Part shown: positions 1-8,424 of the stretch, piece by piece
Position numbering within the stretch: the first letter of the stretch is position 1
How the letters are laid out: each line of letters starts with the position of its first letter
Assembly: GCA_022592435.1 (NCBI GenBank)
Contig: JABYQS010000622.1
Location: 1-16,779, forward strand
DNA from: Cerioporus squamosus
Lineage: Eukaryota; Basidiomycota; Agaricomycetes; Polyporales; Polyporaceae
Direction of reading: 5' to 3'
DNA length: 16,779 nucleotides
Notes under the pieces: generated by a model
Database searches by the model: none
Told to the model about the DNA's origin: nothing
What the model saw: only the letters and a program-made list of their open reading frames with translations
Position numbers and translations under genes: made by a program

Positions 1-328
1 AGAGCAGGTCCATACTGCATGACCCAGAGAGATATCCCCCAGCCGGAAGAATTTATCCCGGACCGCTTCATCAAGAACGGGGCACTCAACAGGGCCGGCG
101 ACCCTGCAAGTATCGCATTCGGGTTCGGTCGCAGGTCAGTAGTCCTGGATATCTCATGCTAGTATGCATGACTCAGACCGTCACGAACAGAATCTGCCCA
201 GGGAGATACTTGCGGAGGCGGCTATTCATCTACATCGCGTCCGTGCTGCACACGCTCGACATATCGCCGCCCTGAACGGAGACGGTTGCCAATGCACATT
301 GAACCGCAGCCAACGAGCGAACTTGTGA
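1..328 (+). pseudogene. Cytochrome P450, 3' end (heme-binding exon), frame-broken
   Basis: This is the C-terminal part of a P450 monooxygenase whose body lies left of the window. From base 3 the reading SRSILHDPERYP matches the region before the PERF-type motif. The frame then changes inside a run of five C (36-40) to QPEEFIPDRF and continues to GFGRR. A 56-bp intron (135-190, GTCAGT...CAG) splits the arginine codon, and the next exon gives ICPGRYL, so the spliced heme signature is FGFGRRICPG with its cysteine codon at 195-197. The exon runs through FIYIASVLHTLDISPP and hits TGA at 273-275. A one-base shift there would read LNGDG and a CQCTLNRSQ tail to TGA at 326-328, which resembles a shortened P450 C-terminus. 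The two frame breaks suggest a pseudogene; homopolymer sequencing errors are the main alternative. P450 identity is secure, but the family and substrate cannot be told. Confidence 0.85.
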
Positions 329-1024
329 TGTGAGTACTCTTGCGCATGGTATCGCGCCCCCTCGAGCCTCGCTGATACAGTGTTGTTCGGCGCTACTAGA
401 CACCTCGAAGACTGTAGATGCAACGTCAAACCGCGGAGTGGATGGGCGGAAGCTCAGGCTCGTGGCACCGAGTAATCGAGCGTCATCCGGTGGTAACCGT
501 GCACGTGGTGACGGTGTTGGTCCTCTATACGTAGATCTGTATATATCGGAAGGTCGTTAGCTACAGTCAGCGATTGCAATAAGCATGGTGTTCAAAACTT
601 TGACCTGGGAGTCGCAGCTCGATGATATAGCAACCGGGCGACGACGTCCTCGGAAATACAGACTGGATCCGTCCGCAGAGGTGTGACACGAGGCTACGAA
701 ACCTCGTCCTCGTACGTCATTGCAAGCAGCCTCGCGTTATCCGGATCTGGTGATAACAGGTACAGACGACAAACTTTGTGAGACATGAGGTACGCTGACG
801 GAAGCATAACATCCACACCCAACAACCACGATTGCAAATCGTGCACTCAGCACCGCACCATCTTTCCGTAGCGCGAGCTGCACTATTGGGCAGCTGATAA
901 GTACACGTCTTCATAAGACCGGGAGAACAAAAATCGCCTACGCCAATCGTTGATCAGACAAATCACGGAACATTTAGTGAGCAAGGGATTCTCCTGGGAC
1001 GGAGCGTACGCATCACCTTTAAGT
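329..1024. other. Intergenic, P450 relic to F-box gene
   Basis: I find no credible gene. The ORFs are short, rich in Arg, Cys and Ser, and match no family. The right end (about 985-1024) holds sequence also found beside the F-box pseudogene (about 3062-3104) and is the edge of the duplication unit, so it is probably 3' untranslated sequence of the F-box gene. The P450 reads toward this region from the left and the F-box gene from the right, so it is a convergent spacer. Confidence 0.5.
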
Positions 1025-2472
1025 TCATCCCCGAACAGCATGCGCGGTAACAGTTCCTCGGCTTGGATGTGCAAGCATCCCGATCTCCACCTCCTCCAGG
1101 GTTGCCGAGGCAGAGAGCACGTCCCGCGCACACTGCTGGAAGTCGAACTCGGATAGGAAGCGATACATCGGCGAGCCTAGCAGGTCAGGTGTTTCCTCCA
1201 GGTCGAGTGTCAGTACAAATGTACAGATCTGCAAGTGCGCGATTGGCACGAGGATGCGTTTCTGCCGAGGAGGTCATCGACCTCAGTCTCGTAGTTGGAG
1301 TGGAAGGAACTAACCAATGCACTGTGTAGCTCCTCATTCGTGCGGCTGATCTGAATGGTGAGATTCAGATCTTCTAGGTCTGGCGACGCTTCCGGAAGAG
1401 CACGGAGGACTAAGGGGAGACCACCATCGGTGTCAAAGACATGCGGTTTAGCTGTCGTCAAAGTGAGACTGTAGACTTCCGCGACCAGGAGGATAGGGAT
1501 GACAGCATAGAATCCGTCCCGCACGCCAAGGTTCATAGACAGCTCCTCGATAGGACAAGACAACCCAGTGATGTAGATGTCGTGCACGCCTCCGATAACC
1601 TTTTCCAGGCCACCCCAAGTACCGTGTTGTGCTTGGTAATCGAGATTGATTGTCCGAAAGTTGACGAGGTCCTCCAAGTTTTCCTCATCATCGAATTCGC
1701 AGCTGTAGGTGAAGACATGGAGCTTCTTGACATGCGGGCAGGAGCTGATATAAGGGCCCAAGACTGGGCAGTCCGTGCGTTCGATAACGAGGACTTCCAG
1801 ATTGAGGTATGGCTGGAGGGATAGGGTGTGGCCGAGGAACGATGTGAGCTCGGCCATATGTAGCTTCCGCAGTGTTTCACGGACGTTTTGCAGTGCAACT
1901 AGGGGATGAAGGTCGCTACGAGCAGGAGTCCGCAGGTCGAAGTTTGTCACGTAAACCAGTTCCACAAAAGTGAGCTTGGATTTGAGAGCCCTCAAGAACG
2001 CGGTGGACAAGTCTCCGCATCCGACCAACGTGATGGCTTTGAGGGATGGTAGTTTGGCGAACGCAGCGATGAGGTCTTGCGTGTGCTGGAACACGACCTC
2101 GGCACGGGACAGGTAGAGACAGGTGAGGGACTGGAAAGAGTTGGCTCCAAGGAGACCAGCAAGCGCTTGACCTGCGCCATCGACCAGTGTTCCAGGCTCC
2201 CAGAAACCGACGATAGACAAGCTACGAAGGTGTTGACAACGTGAGAGCTCCTCCGCGTCCATGAACTTGACGAACGATGCGAGCGTCTTCGGGCCATCAA
2301 GCCACGGACCTCTCCAGAGCAAGATCTTGGCGCCTTCGTGGTAGAGAAATCGGCACGTTCGCATGAGGACAGTCACCTCGTGAGGTCCCGAGAAGGTTGC
2401 AATCGCGTAGAGGACGTCGAGCGGCAGTGTGGGCGGAACCATGGCGTGGCAGGCACTAGATATATGCGCCAT
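1025..2472 (-). CDS. F-box/LRR-like protein, intact tandem copy
   Basis: Predicted product of 464 residues from exons 2472-1315 and 1261-1025. An F-box-like segment lies at about residues 14-53 (LPLDVLYAIATFSG, then LMRTCRFLYHE). The rest reads as irregular leucine-rich repeats, with units such as LRSLSIVGF, LTCLYLSRAEV, LKAITLVGCGD and LEVLVIERTD. F-box proteins of this architecture are thought to act as substrate adaptors of SCF ubiquitin ligases; the target here is unknown. The 53-bp intron (1262-1314) is needed because the unspliced frame stops at 1210 while the paralogue-matching C-terminus (LSEFDFQQCARDVLSASATL) sits in another frame. I chose the ATG at 2472 because homology to the second copy in protein terms begins there. 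The frame stays open to an ATG at 2649, which would add 59 residues. Agaricomycetes carry many such fast-diverging genes. Confidence 0.85.
1262..1314 (-). other. Intron of intact F-box gene (53 bp)
   Basis: Donor GTTAGT follows SAL and acceptor GGCAG precedes KRILVPIAHL. The removal is phase 0 and joins two frames that are both needed to match the tandem copy. The pseudogene has an intron of 55 bp at exactly the same position, which is strong comparative support. Confidence 0.85.
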
Positions 2473-3104
2473 GGTGCGTGTAAACAGACTTTCTCGAGCC
2501 CAATGGATATATACTGACCGGTTTGAAGCTTTTGGGACCGAATACTGAACGATGTACGTAGCTGAAGCGATGGAAGTGGGATGAGCACGTTCAGCCATAA
2601 GTACGCGCGTCATTGACCAGGACGGGTCCTCCGGAAGAAACATACTCACTCGTCAGGTCTAATTGGCGTTTGAGTTATGGAACAAAGCAAGCAGAATACG
2701 CGCAGGCTTCTAAGACTGGTGGTGGTCACTGAGCTAGAGCAACTCGCAGCGACCGGCGTCGCCCGCTCGACCCGTCAAGCGCGCTCGGGCCGGGCTCCGA
2801 AGCGGATGTGCCGAAGCTTGGGGTGGGATTTAACCCCACGTTGCGCTCGAACTACGTGGCAAGCTTCCGTACGAGCTGGAGCTTGACATTGTTCAGCGTG
2901 GACTCCATAAAACAGAGAACAGGGTGGGAGTCGCCTTGCATCTACCAGAGCAAGTCTGACCAAGACATGACATATTCAGTACAGAAAGAACGAGTTGCGA
3001 TGAGTTGGAGGCACTGCACACACGACGTCTAAAAATTTACAGATAACTGTACATCGGGAAATCAGCAAGAGCTGAGCTGCGACCAAGCGCGTGCGTCACC
3101 TTCT
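2473..3104. other. Spacer between the two F-box copies
   Basis: The left part (to about 2812) is the duplicated 5' flank of the intact copy, and the right end (from about 3062) is the duplicated 3' flank of the pseudogene. Between them, about 250 bp belong to neither unit as far as I can see and hold no gene. Short ORFs here are rich in Arg and Ser and look like chance. Confidence 0.5.
2500..2514 (-). promoter_or_regulatory. CCAAT-type and TATA-like elements before F-box gene
   Basis: On the - strand, TATATAT (2513-2507) is followed by ATTGG, an inverted CCAAT box (2504-2500). The ATTGG element is also present upstream of the pseudogene at a similar distance, inside an otherwise diverged flank. 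The TATA-like run lies only about 35-41 bp before the chosen ATG, which leaves little room for a 5' leader, so its role is uncertain. Confidence 0.3.
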
Positions 3105-4597
3105 TCATTCCCGTACGACGTGCGCGGTGACATCGCCTCTGGTGGGATGTGCATACATCCCGATCTCCACCTCCTGTAGGGTCGTCGAGCTCGAGAGTAC
3201 ATCACGAGCGCGCCGCGTGAAGTCGAGGTCGGCCAGAAACCGATCCACAGACGAGCCCAGCAGACAGTCAGTTCCCTTCCTGCAGGTAGAGTGCCATCGC
3301 AAAGGTACGGATGCGCAGGGAAAGGATCGGACGGAATATCCGTTCCTGTGGACCATGCCGTCGTCAATCCCGAGTCATCACAATGAATGAATTCGCTCAC
3401 AAATGCACTTTGCAAGTTCTCTCCAGACTGTTCGATATGGATGTCGAGTATCAACTCCTGCAACCCCGGTGACGTTCCCCCAAGAGCACGGAGGACCGAC
3501 GGGGGACCGTCTTCGTCGTCGAAAACATAGGCATTTGCTGTCCACAGTGCGAGGCTGGAGAGTTTTGCAGCTGATACTATCGATATGATATCGAACTGGT
3601 CAAACCGGCCCAGTTGCAGAGAGAGTTCCTCAACGGGACAAGACAACCCAGTTATGTAGATGTCGTATGCGCCTCCCGACACTGATTCCAGGCGTGTCCA
3701 GCTGCCGTGTTGGAGCTGGTACGTGATGTTGAGGGAGCGAACGTCGTCCACCGTGTCCATGTCTATGTCGTCTTCGTCTAGGGTGTACCCGTGGTTGTAG
3801 AACGTCGTGACATCGAGCTGCTTGAGGTTCAGGCAACAACCGATATATGGTCCCAAGATGGGATCATGCGTGCGGTCAAGGACAAGGAGCTCCAGCTTTG
3901 CGAAAGGTTTGGGCGAAATGTGGTGATCCAGGGGAGGGGTGAACTAATTCAAATGCAAACGCTGCAGGGACTCGCGGACGCTCTGCAGGGCGACGACGGG
4001 ATGGGACTCGTTACGGGCACTCGGCTCTTCTTCGAAGATCTCGTACGTCAGCTCCACGATAATGGCCTTGGATTTAAGTCTCTTCAGGAAAGCGGCGGTC
4101 AGGCCATCGCATCCTTCAAGCATGATGTGTTCAAGTGACGGAATGGCGGCGAGGGCAGAAATGAGACCAGGACTGTGTCGGAAGATGAGGTCTGCGCTGT
4201 CCAGATAGAGCCAGGTAAGGGATCGGAACGAGCCCTCACGTAGGAGTCCTGCCAGGGCATGTCCCACCCAAGGAAACAGTGGATCTTCCGGATAGGGCAT
4301 GGTGATAGACAGGCTGGACAAGTATTGACAGCGAGCAAGTCTTTCCGTTTCCAAGAAAGCAATGAACGAGAGGAGACTTTCGGTAAGCTGTTCAGCCAGG
4401 CGCCTCTCCGGAGTAGGACGTCGGAGAATCCATGATGGAGGAGCCTGCAAGTTCGCATGAGGCGAGAGATTCCTTGACACTCAGAGAATGCGGCGATCGT
4501 GTAGAGGACGTCGAAGGGAAGCGAAACTCGAGGTAGTGCCTGCGGAAGCATGATGTCGCCTCAAGCTTGAAGTCGACACTGGATATATGCGCCGCAT
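3105..4597 (-). pseudogene. F-box/LRR-like pseudogene, decayed tandem copy
   Basis: Collinear with the intact gene at 1025-2472 over its full length. Four lesions are visible. First, the position of the intact ATG reads ATGCGGCGCATATATC with an extra C, so the frame is lost at once; the nearest usable ATG is at 4551. Second, after the F-box (SLPFDVLYTIAAFSE ... LLRRGAWLN) there is a net 2-bp gain (or 1-bp loss) near 4370-4400, after which SFIAFLETERLARC resumes in another frame. Third, TAG at 3944-3946 replaces the aligned glutamate codon, and homology continues in frame beyond it as KLELLVLDRT and GPYIGCC. Fourth, a 4-bp insertion at 3265-3272 shifts the last exon, where SSVDRFLADLDF and EVEIGMYAHP end at 3105. 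The intron (3346-3400) still has good splice signals. No single lesion-free reading remains, so a functional product is unlikely, although a transcript is possible. Confidence 0.88.
3346..3400 (-). other. Conserved intron in F-box pseudogene (55 bp)
   Basis: Donor GTGAGC after SAF, branch-like TTGAC and acceptor CACAG before ERIFRPILSL. It is at the same phase and alignment position as the intron of the intact copy, so it predates the duplication and has not obviously lost its signals. Confidence 0.8.
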
Positions 4598-5291
4598 TAC
4601 AAGTCAGGTAGGGTTTCTGGGACCAATGAACAGGCAAACGATTACGACTAACGTGCTTGGAGGGATGGGCCGCTTTCACCGTGACGGAGTTCGTGCTGTC
4701 ACCCTCGTAAGTTAGCCTCTCAGCTACTACCCTCAGGCTGGTTTCCTCGTCATTGACCAGACCGGATCGTCCAATAGACATGGACCTCCAGGACACACTT
4801 ATCAGTGCACGAGTCAAACAGTGGAGGGAGAGGAAGCACGCGTAGTCTTCGGAGACTGCCAGTGGTGGTGGTCATCAAGCGAGAGCAGGCGGCGAGTCGG
4901 AGCGTTGATCCCACATGGCTGATACGGGCCGGGTTTCCGAACGAGCCATCTCCGCACATCTATAACTAATGGCGCAGCGGGGGGGGGAGGGTCCCACGTG
5001 TACCGTTGCCGAGCAGGATCAGGTTGAATGTCGAAGGTCCGGAGCTCTCGAACTTGGGTTCACAGATTATCAGCCCCCAGTTTGCCCGTGATTCCGCCCA
5101 GACCAAGCCATTTATGGTAAGTTGATCAGTCCTCACTGATCCGGGCCCTCGTTCAGGCGAACTTGTGCTCGCTGTGCCCGCCTTCCTCGTCGCTGTCTGG
5201 CGCAGTGAGCACTGTTTTCTCCTCCCTCTCGGGCTTCAGAGCGGGCGCGTTTAATGATATCACAAATTGAGAGGTGTACGCATATGCTCTA

Positions 5292-5328
5292 CAAGGCTGT
5301 GGCTTGCTCTGCACAAACCACAGCCTTG
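5292..5328. repeat. Inverted repeat, 11-bp perfect stem
   Basis: CAAGGCTGTGG (5292-5302) and CCACAGCCTTG (5318-5328) are exact reverse complements around a 15-nt loop. Past one mismatch the stem continues with TCT/AGA (5288-5290 and 5330-5332). It lies in no recognised gene. Confidence 0.75.
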
Positions 5329-5508
5329 CAGAAGCTCATTTACCTCGCTTTAAAGTTCGCATTGCAGTCGCTAATGAACGTATGTATTATTTAAAGCTGC
5401 AAGCCCGCAGTAAAGGAGATACGTGGCAGGCGAATGCACAAAGTCCGCCTGATGACTATTGGCACACGGGACAGCAACGCGAGCACGCCGTACCAGACGA
5501 CGCCAAAA

Positions 5509-5540
5509 GAGTCGGGCACGACAGGCGGCGTGCCCGACTC
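5509..5540. repeat. Inverted repeat, 12-bp perfect GC-rich stem
   Basis: GAGTCGGGCACG (5509-5520) and CGTGCCCGACTC (5529-5540) are exact reverse complements with an 8-nt loop (ACAGGCGG). This is a strong hairpin as either DNA or RNA. There is no gene context, and no T-run that would suggest a polymerase III terminator is evident next to it. Confidence 0.8.
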
Positions 5541-5718
5541 AGAGGCGGCAGAAAGCGGCATGCGGTCTCAAAATGGTAAGGTCTGGCGCTTCCAGAGTTA
5601 GACGCCCGGAGGACTAGAGTCCGTGAAGCCAAAACTTTGCGCCGAAATTCCCCAACATTCGACATTCAACCTGATCCTGGTCGGCAACGGTAACGTGGCA
5701 GCCATGTGCGCTGTTGCC

Positions 5719-5764
5719 GCCGAGCTTGCGAGGCGCTCTGGGTGCTGGGCCGAGCTTGCGAGGC
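5719..5764 (+). repeat. 16-bp direct repeat, 30-bp period
   Basis: GCCGAGCTTGCGAGGC occurs at 5719-5734 and again at 5749-5764, separated by 14 bp. A short tandem-like duplication in non-coding DNA. Confidence 0.8.
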
Positions 5765-5783
5765 CTCCGAGTTGGACTGTCTT

Positions 5784-5804
5784 ACGCCGAGTTCCGCTCG
5801 GCGT
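5784..5804. repeat. Inverted repeat, 8-bp stem
   Basis: ACGCCGAG (5784-5791) and CTCGGCGT (5797-5804) flank a 5-nt loop. It is the third hairpin within about 510 bp. Confidence 0.7.
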
Positions 5805-6588
5805 CCCGCTGTCAACGCCGTAAGTGTTACGCAGAGTCCTGATCAAAGATAGGGAGCCCAAAGAAAATTTGAGCAACCATGCCTTATTATGTACTGACTT
5901 ATGATGGGTTGATCACAAGTACTTACTTACCCAGACTTACTTATCCCCGGCTGATCAGTAACTAATCGGTCACAGTGCGCATCATTGACGGGTTCTAATG
6001 CCCTTCAACTCTGCAAGTCCTGCCACATTGACCGCCCTTCACCAAGTGGTATTAAGTATACCGACCCCCTACTTACTCAGCTTGCCTCAACCATTCAAGG
6101 TCTAGGTGAAATCATGATCATTGAAGTGTTCAAAGGCTCACGGGGGCAGCTACGGGGCTTACTGCCAACGAATTCACTAAGTTCCCTTCAATGAAATAGA
6201 TACTTATTGCACACTGAGCCGTAGGCGAAGCAACGTAACGATGAGCCGAAGGCTCACGCGCCACGGGGCAAAGCCACGGGTGGAAAACTAGTCCCTCGAG
6301 CGCGCCGAACCTCTTAAGTACGTTGGGAGCAGGACTTTACCGTTGCTAAGTATGTGCCACTCTCACATCGTTAATTCAGGCTAAACCTCCGAACTTGGAT
6401 ACCCGCAAGTCAACTAATTGTGGCCAAGACTACTAATACATCACTATGAAAGCGAACAGAATAGGATAGGCTGGGATAGTGAGGAGCATGAGAATTAGGC
6501 AAGTCGTACAAGAACAAGAAGAGAGAAGCAGCAAGAGAAAGTAACCAAGAAATAATACACAAGAAGATCAGAGCCGAGTCAATAATCC

Positions 6589-8351
6589 CTAGCTGGCGTA
6601 GATCCGGTCGAGCTCCTCCCTGAACTTCTCCTCGACCGCGCGCCGGCGAATATTGCCCTTGGTCGCCGTGCGCGGCAGCGTCCCGCTCGGCACGACGAGC
6701 ACCAGCGCAGGCGAGACGATGCGCTCGTGCACGTACCGCCGCGAGTGGAAGTGGCGCGTGCGGCGGAGGATGTCCCGCTTCAGCCGCTCCGCGTCGACGT
6801 CCCCGGGCACCTTCGGCTCGACGAACAGCGCCGGGGACGGCCGCCCGTTGCCCACGACGATGCACGCCGCGACGAGGTCCGCGCACGTCGCGAGCACGTT
6901 CTCCTCGATCGCGCGCGTGTCGCAGCGGAGCGCCGTCGAGCTCTTGATCCAGTCGTCGTCGCGGCCCCGGGAGACGTACCGCCCGGGAGCGACCTCGAGG
7001 AACAGGTCGCCGGTGTGGTAGTGGCCGTCGGCTCCGCGCAGGGAGGGGTGCGGGCAGTCCCCTGAGTGTGAGAGGATCACCAGCTCGAGGAGGCGTCGGT
7101 TTGCGTCTGCGTATACAGTCTCTGCTTCCGGTCCCGCGGGGGCGTCGGCGTTGGCGGCAGGGGCGGGGGTGACTGGGACGAATGAGTATGCCGTGCCTTC
7201 AATGACCTGCAGCAGGGGTGCACCGGCGCCGCGGCCCCCCACAGAGAGCATCATTGCGCCAACTTCGGTGCTTCCGAAGCAATTCTTGATCAGGATCCCG
7301 TGCTGGCGCGCCCATGCCTCCTCTTCAACGGCTAGAGGGAGGCCGGTGTAGAGCAGCTCGTCGAGATGCTTCAGGGCGGCGAGAAGGGCGGAATTCGTGC
7401 GTGAGTTACGGAGGTGCGTGCCCAGGAAGGAGGCGAACTGGTTCAGACGGTTCAGGCCGCAGCGGTTAACCATGTCCAGGAGCTCGTCGGAGGTGAAGGG
7501 GAGTGCAGTGGGTTGTACAGTGCATGCACCGTGCTGGAGGAAGCCCATGAGCATGAAGGTCTGGCCGATGTGAGACATGCTGCCGCTGCATAGCCGTCCA
7601 TCAGTATAATTTACGGACCCGAAGACGGGCGGGGGCTTACATCCAGACGGTAACATCCTTCCTGTTCGGTTTGCAGGGCCGGGTGACATGTCGTGCCTTT
7701 TCGACGGTGGCGTCGACCCAGCTGGCGGTGCAAGGGACGAGTTTGGGGCTACCGGAGGTTGAGCCCGAGGTGTGGTAGATCATCACGACATCGTCGCCGC
7801 TGGCCGGTACCCAGAAAGGCGGGAGCGAGAGATGGTCAACCTCTAGCGAGCGGACGTCGACGGCCAGCTCCGCAGGAACTGGGCAGCCGATCACGATAGA
7901 CTCGTAGGCTGGGTCAAAGATCAACGCTTGGGCTTCGGCACGGTGAAGGAGCTCGTAAACGACATCGGGGCTGGGGAGCCGAAGGGAAAATAGCTGCGGG
8001 ATGTACCCAGCCCGCGCAAGGCCGTATACATGGAGGACGTCGAGGTACTTGGTGCCGCCAAGCCTGCGGAGGGAATATGGTTAGTTACATCTCATTGCAC
8101 CCGCAGCATGCGGCGTGTACTGACCACAGCCCAACGACAGAGCGACGAGGAACCCGGTGCGCAGCCAGCGTGTGAGACCAATGCCTCGCAGACCTCTCGA
8201 CGTCCAGAAGGAACTGGTGGTAGGAAATGGGAACCCATGCATCGATCACGTTCTCGCCGTCATCGGACAAGCGAGGAAGCATGAATGCTGGTGAAGAAGA
8301 GTAGACAGCGGCGCTGTGCTGGAGAACGGTGAGGTGGGTGTTGTAGCTCAT
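6589..8351 (-). CDS. Stand-alone adenylation enzyme (ANL superfamily, NRPS-like A domain)
   Basis: 548 residues from exons 8351-8125, 8063-7641 and 7585-6589. Enzymes of this superfamily activate a carboxylic acid with ATP as an acyl-adenylate. The core motifs are present in order: phosphate loop TSGSTSGSPK (residues 174-183), FGSTE (320-324), YHTGD (406-410), GRDDDWIKS (424-432), and near the end PRTATKGNIRRR with the expected catalytic lysine at about residue 526. The chain stops about 20 residues after that lysine, so there is no thiolation, reductase or thioesterase domain. The linker at about 340-385 is Ala/Pro-rich and may be a loop. The C-terminus (YAS) is not a peroxisomal PTS1. The start MSYNTHLTVLQHSAA fits the family and lies behind a TATA box. 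It resembles the A part of fungal NRPS-like proteins more than acyl-CoA synthetases. The substrate and acceptor cannot be read from sequence. All key residues look intact. Confidence 0.9.
7586..7640 (-). other. Second intron of adenylation gene (55 bp)
   Basis: Donor GTAAGC within the codon after VTVW, branch-like CTGAT, acceptor TGCAG before GSMSHIGQTF. The spliced codon is ATC. Without splicing, the frame stops at once (TGGATGTAA), so the intron is needed to reach the rest of the domain. Confidence 0.88.
8064..8124 (-). other. First intron of adenylation gene (61 bp)
   Basis: Donor GTCAGT, perfect branch sequence ACTAAC and acceptor CGCAG. Splicing rebuilds a tryptophan codon and joins SVVGLW to LGGTKYLDVLHVYG, restoring a continuous adenylation-domain N-terminus. 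Confidence 0.92.
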
Positions 8352-8418
8352 TGTGAGTCAGATGAGCAGATGAGGATGGGTGAGTGTGTTGTCTGACCAC
8401 AGTCATCGTGGCCCTCAT

Positions 8419-8424
8419 TTTATA
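8419..8424 (-). promoter_or_regulatory. TATA box of adenylation gene
   Basis: CATATAAAATG on the - strand with TATAAA at 8424-8419, 68 bp before the ATG. A TSS about 30 bp downstream would give a short CT/CA-rich leader, usual for fungi. Confidence 0.65.

Larger units (their letters stand above)
985..2812 (-). repeat. Tandem segmental duplication, copy A
   Basis: The whole F-box gene unit, from just past its stop codon to about 340 bp before its start, resembles the unit at 3062-4946 in the same orientation. Outside the coding part, shared stretches include GTCAATGACG upstream of the start, GGTGGTGGTCA further upstream, GGGCCGGG near the right edge, and the gene end near 1025. The limits are judged by eye and could move by tens of bases. 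Confidence 0.75.
3062..4946 (-). repeat. Tandem segmental duplication, copy B
   Basis: Second unit of the direct duplication described at 985-2812, about 2.1 kb further right in the same orientation. It includes the 3' flank, the complete though decayed F-box gene, and about 350 bp of upstream sequence ending near GGGCCGGGTTTCCGAACG. Over a 50-residue stretch around the premature stop I count 23 identical residues, so the duplication is old or has evolved fast. Confidence 0.75.
4947..6588. other. Gene-free region between F-box unit and adenylation gene
   Basis: I recognise no gene. The left part has a run of nine G (4979-4987). The 5290-5804 part holds three perfect hairpins and a direct repeat, listed separately. 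From about 5840 to 6590 the base composition turns more AT-rich than the surrounding exons. The last 150 bases or so, read on the - strand, are T-rich and are probably the 3' untranslated region of the adenylation gene that ends at 6589. ORFs at 5623-5823 and 5985-6194 (+) have no recognisable domain. Confidence 0.5.

Noticed and set aside
1441..1824. 127-codon open frame on the + strand
   Set aside because: Lies fully inside the intact F-box gene on the opposite strand.
5623..5823. Small + strand ORF with FNLILVGNGNVAAM
   Set aside because: The start has a faint nucleotide-binding look, but it quickly runs into the 16-bp direct repeat and the hairpin and has no family match.
1..8351. A biosynthetic cluster made of the P450 and the adenylation enzyme
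   Set aside because: The P450 appears broken, the genes are about 6 kb apart with an F-box duplication between them, and no other tailoring, transport or regulator gene is visible.
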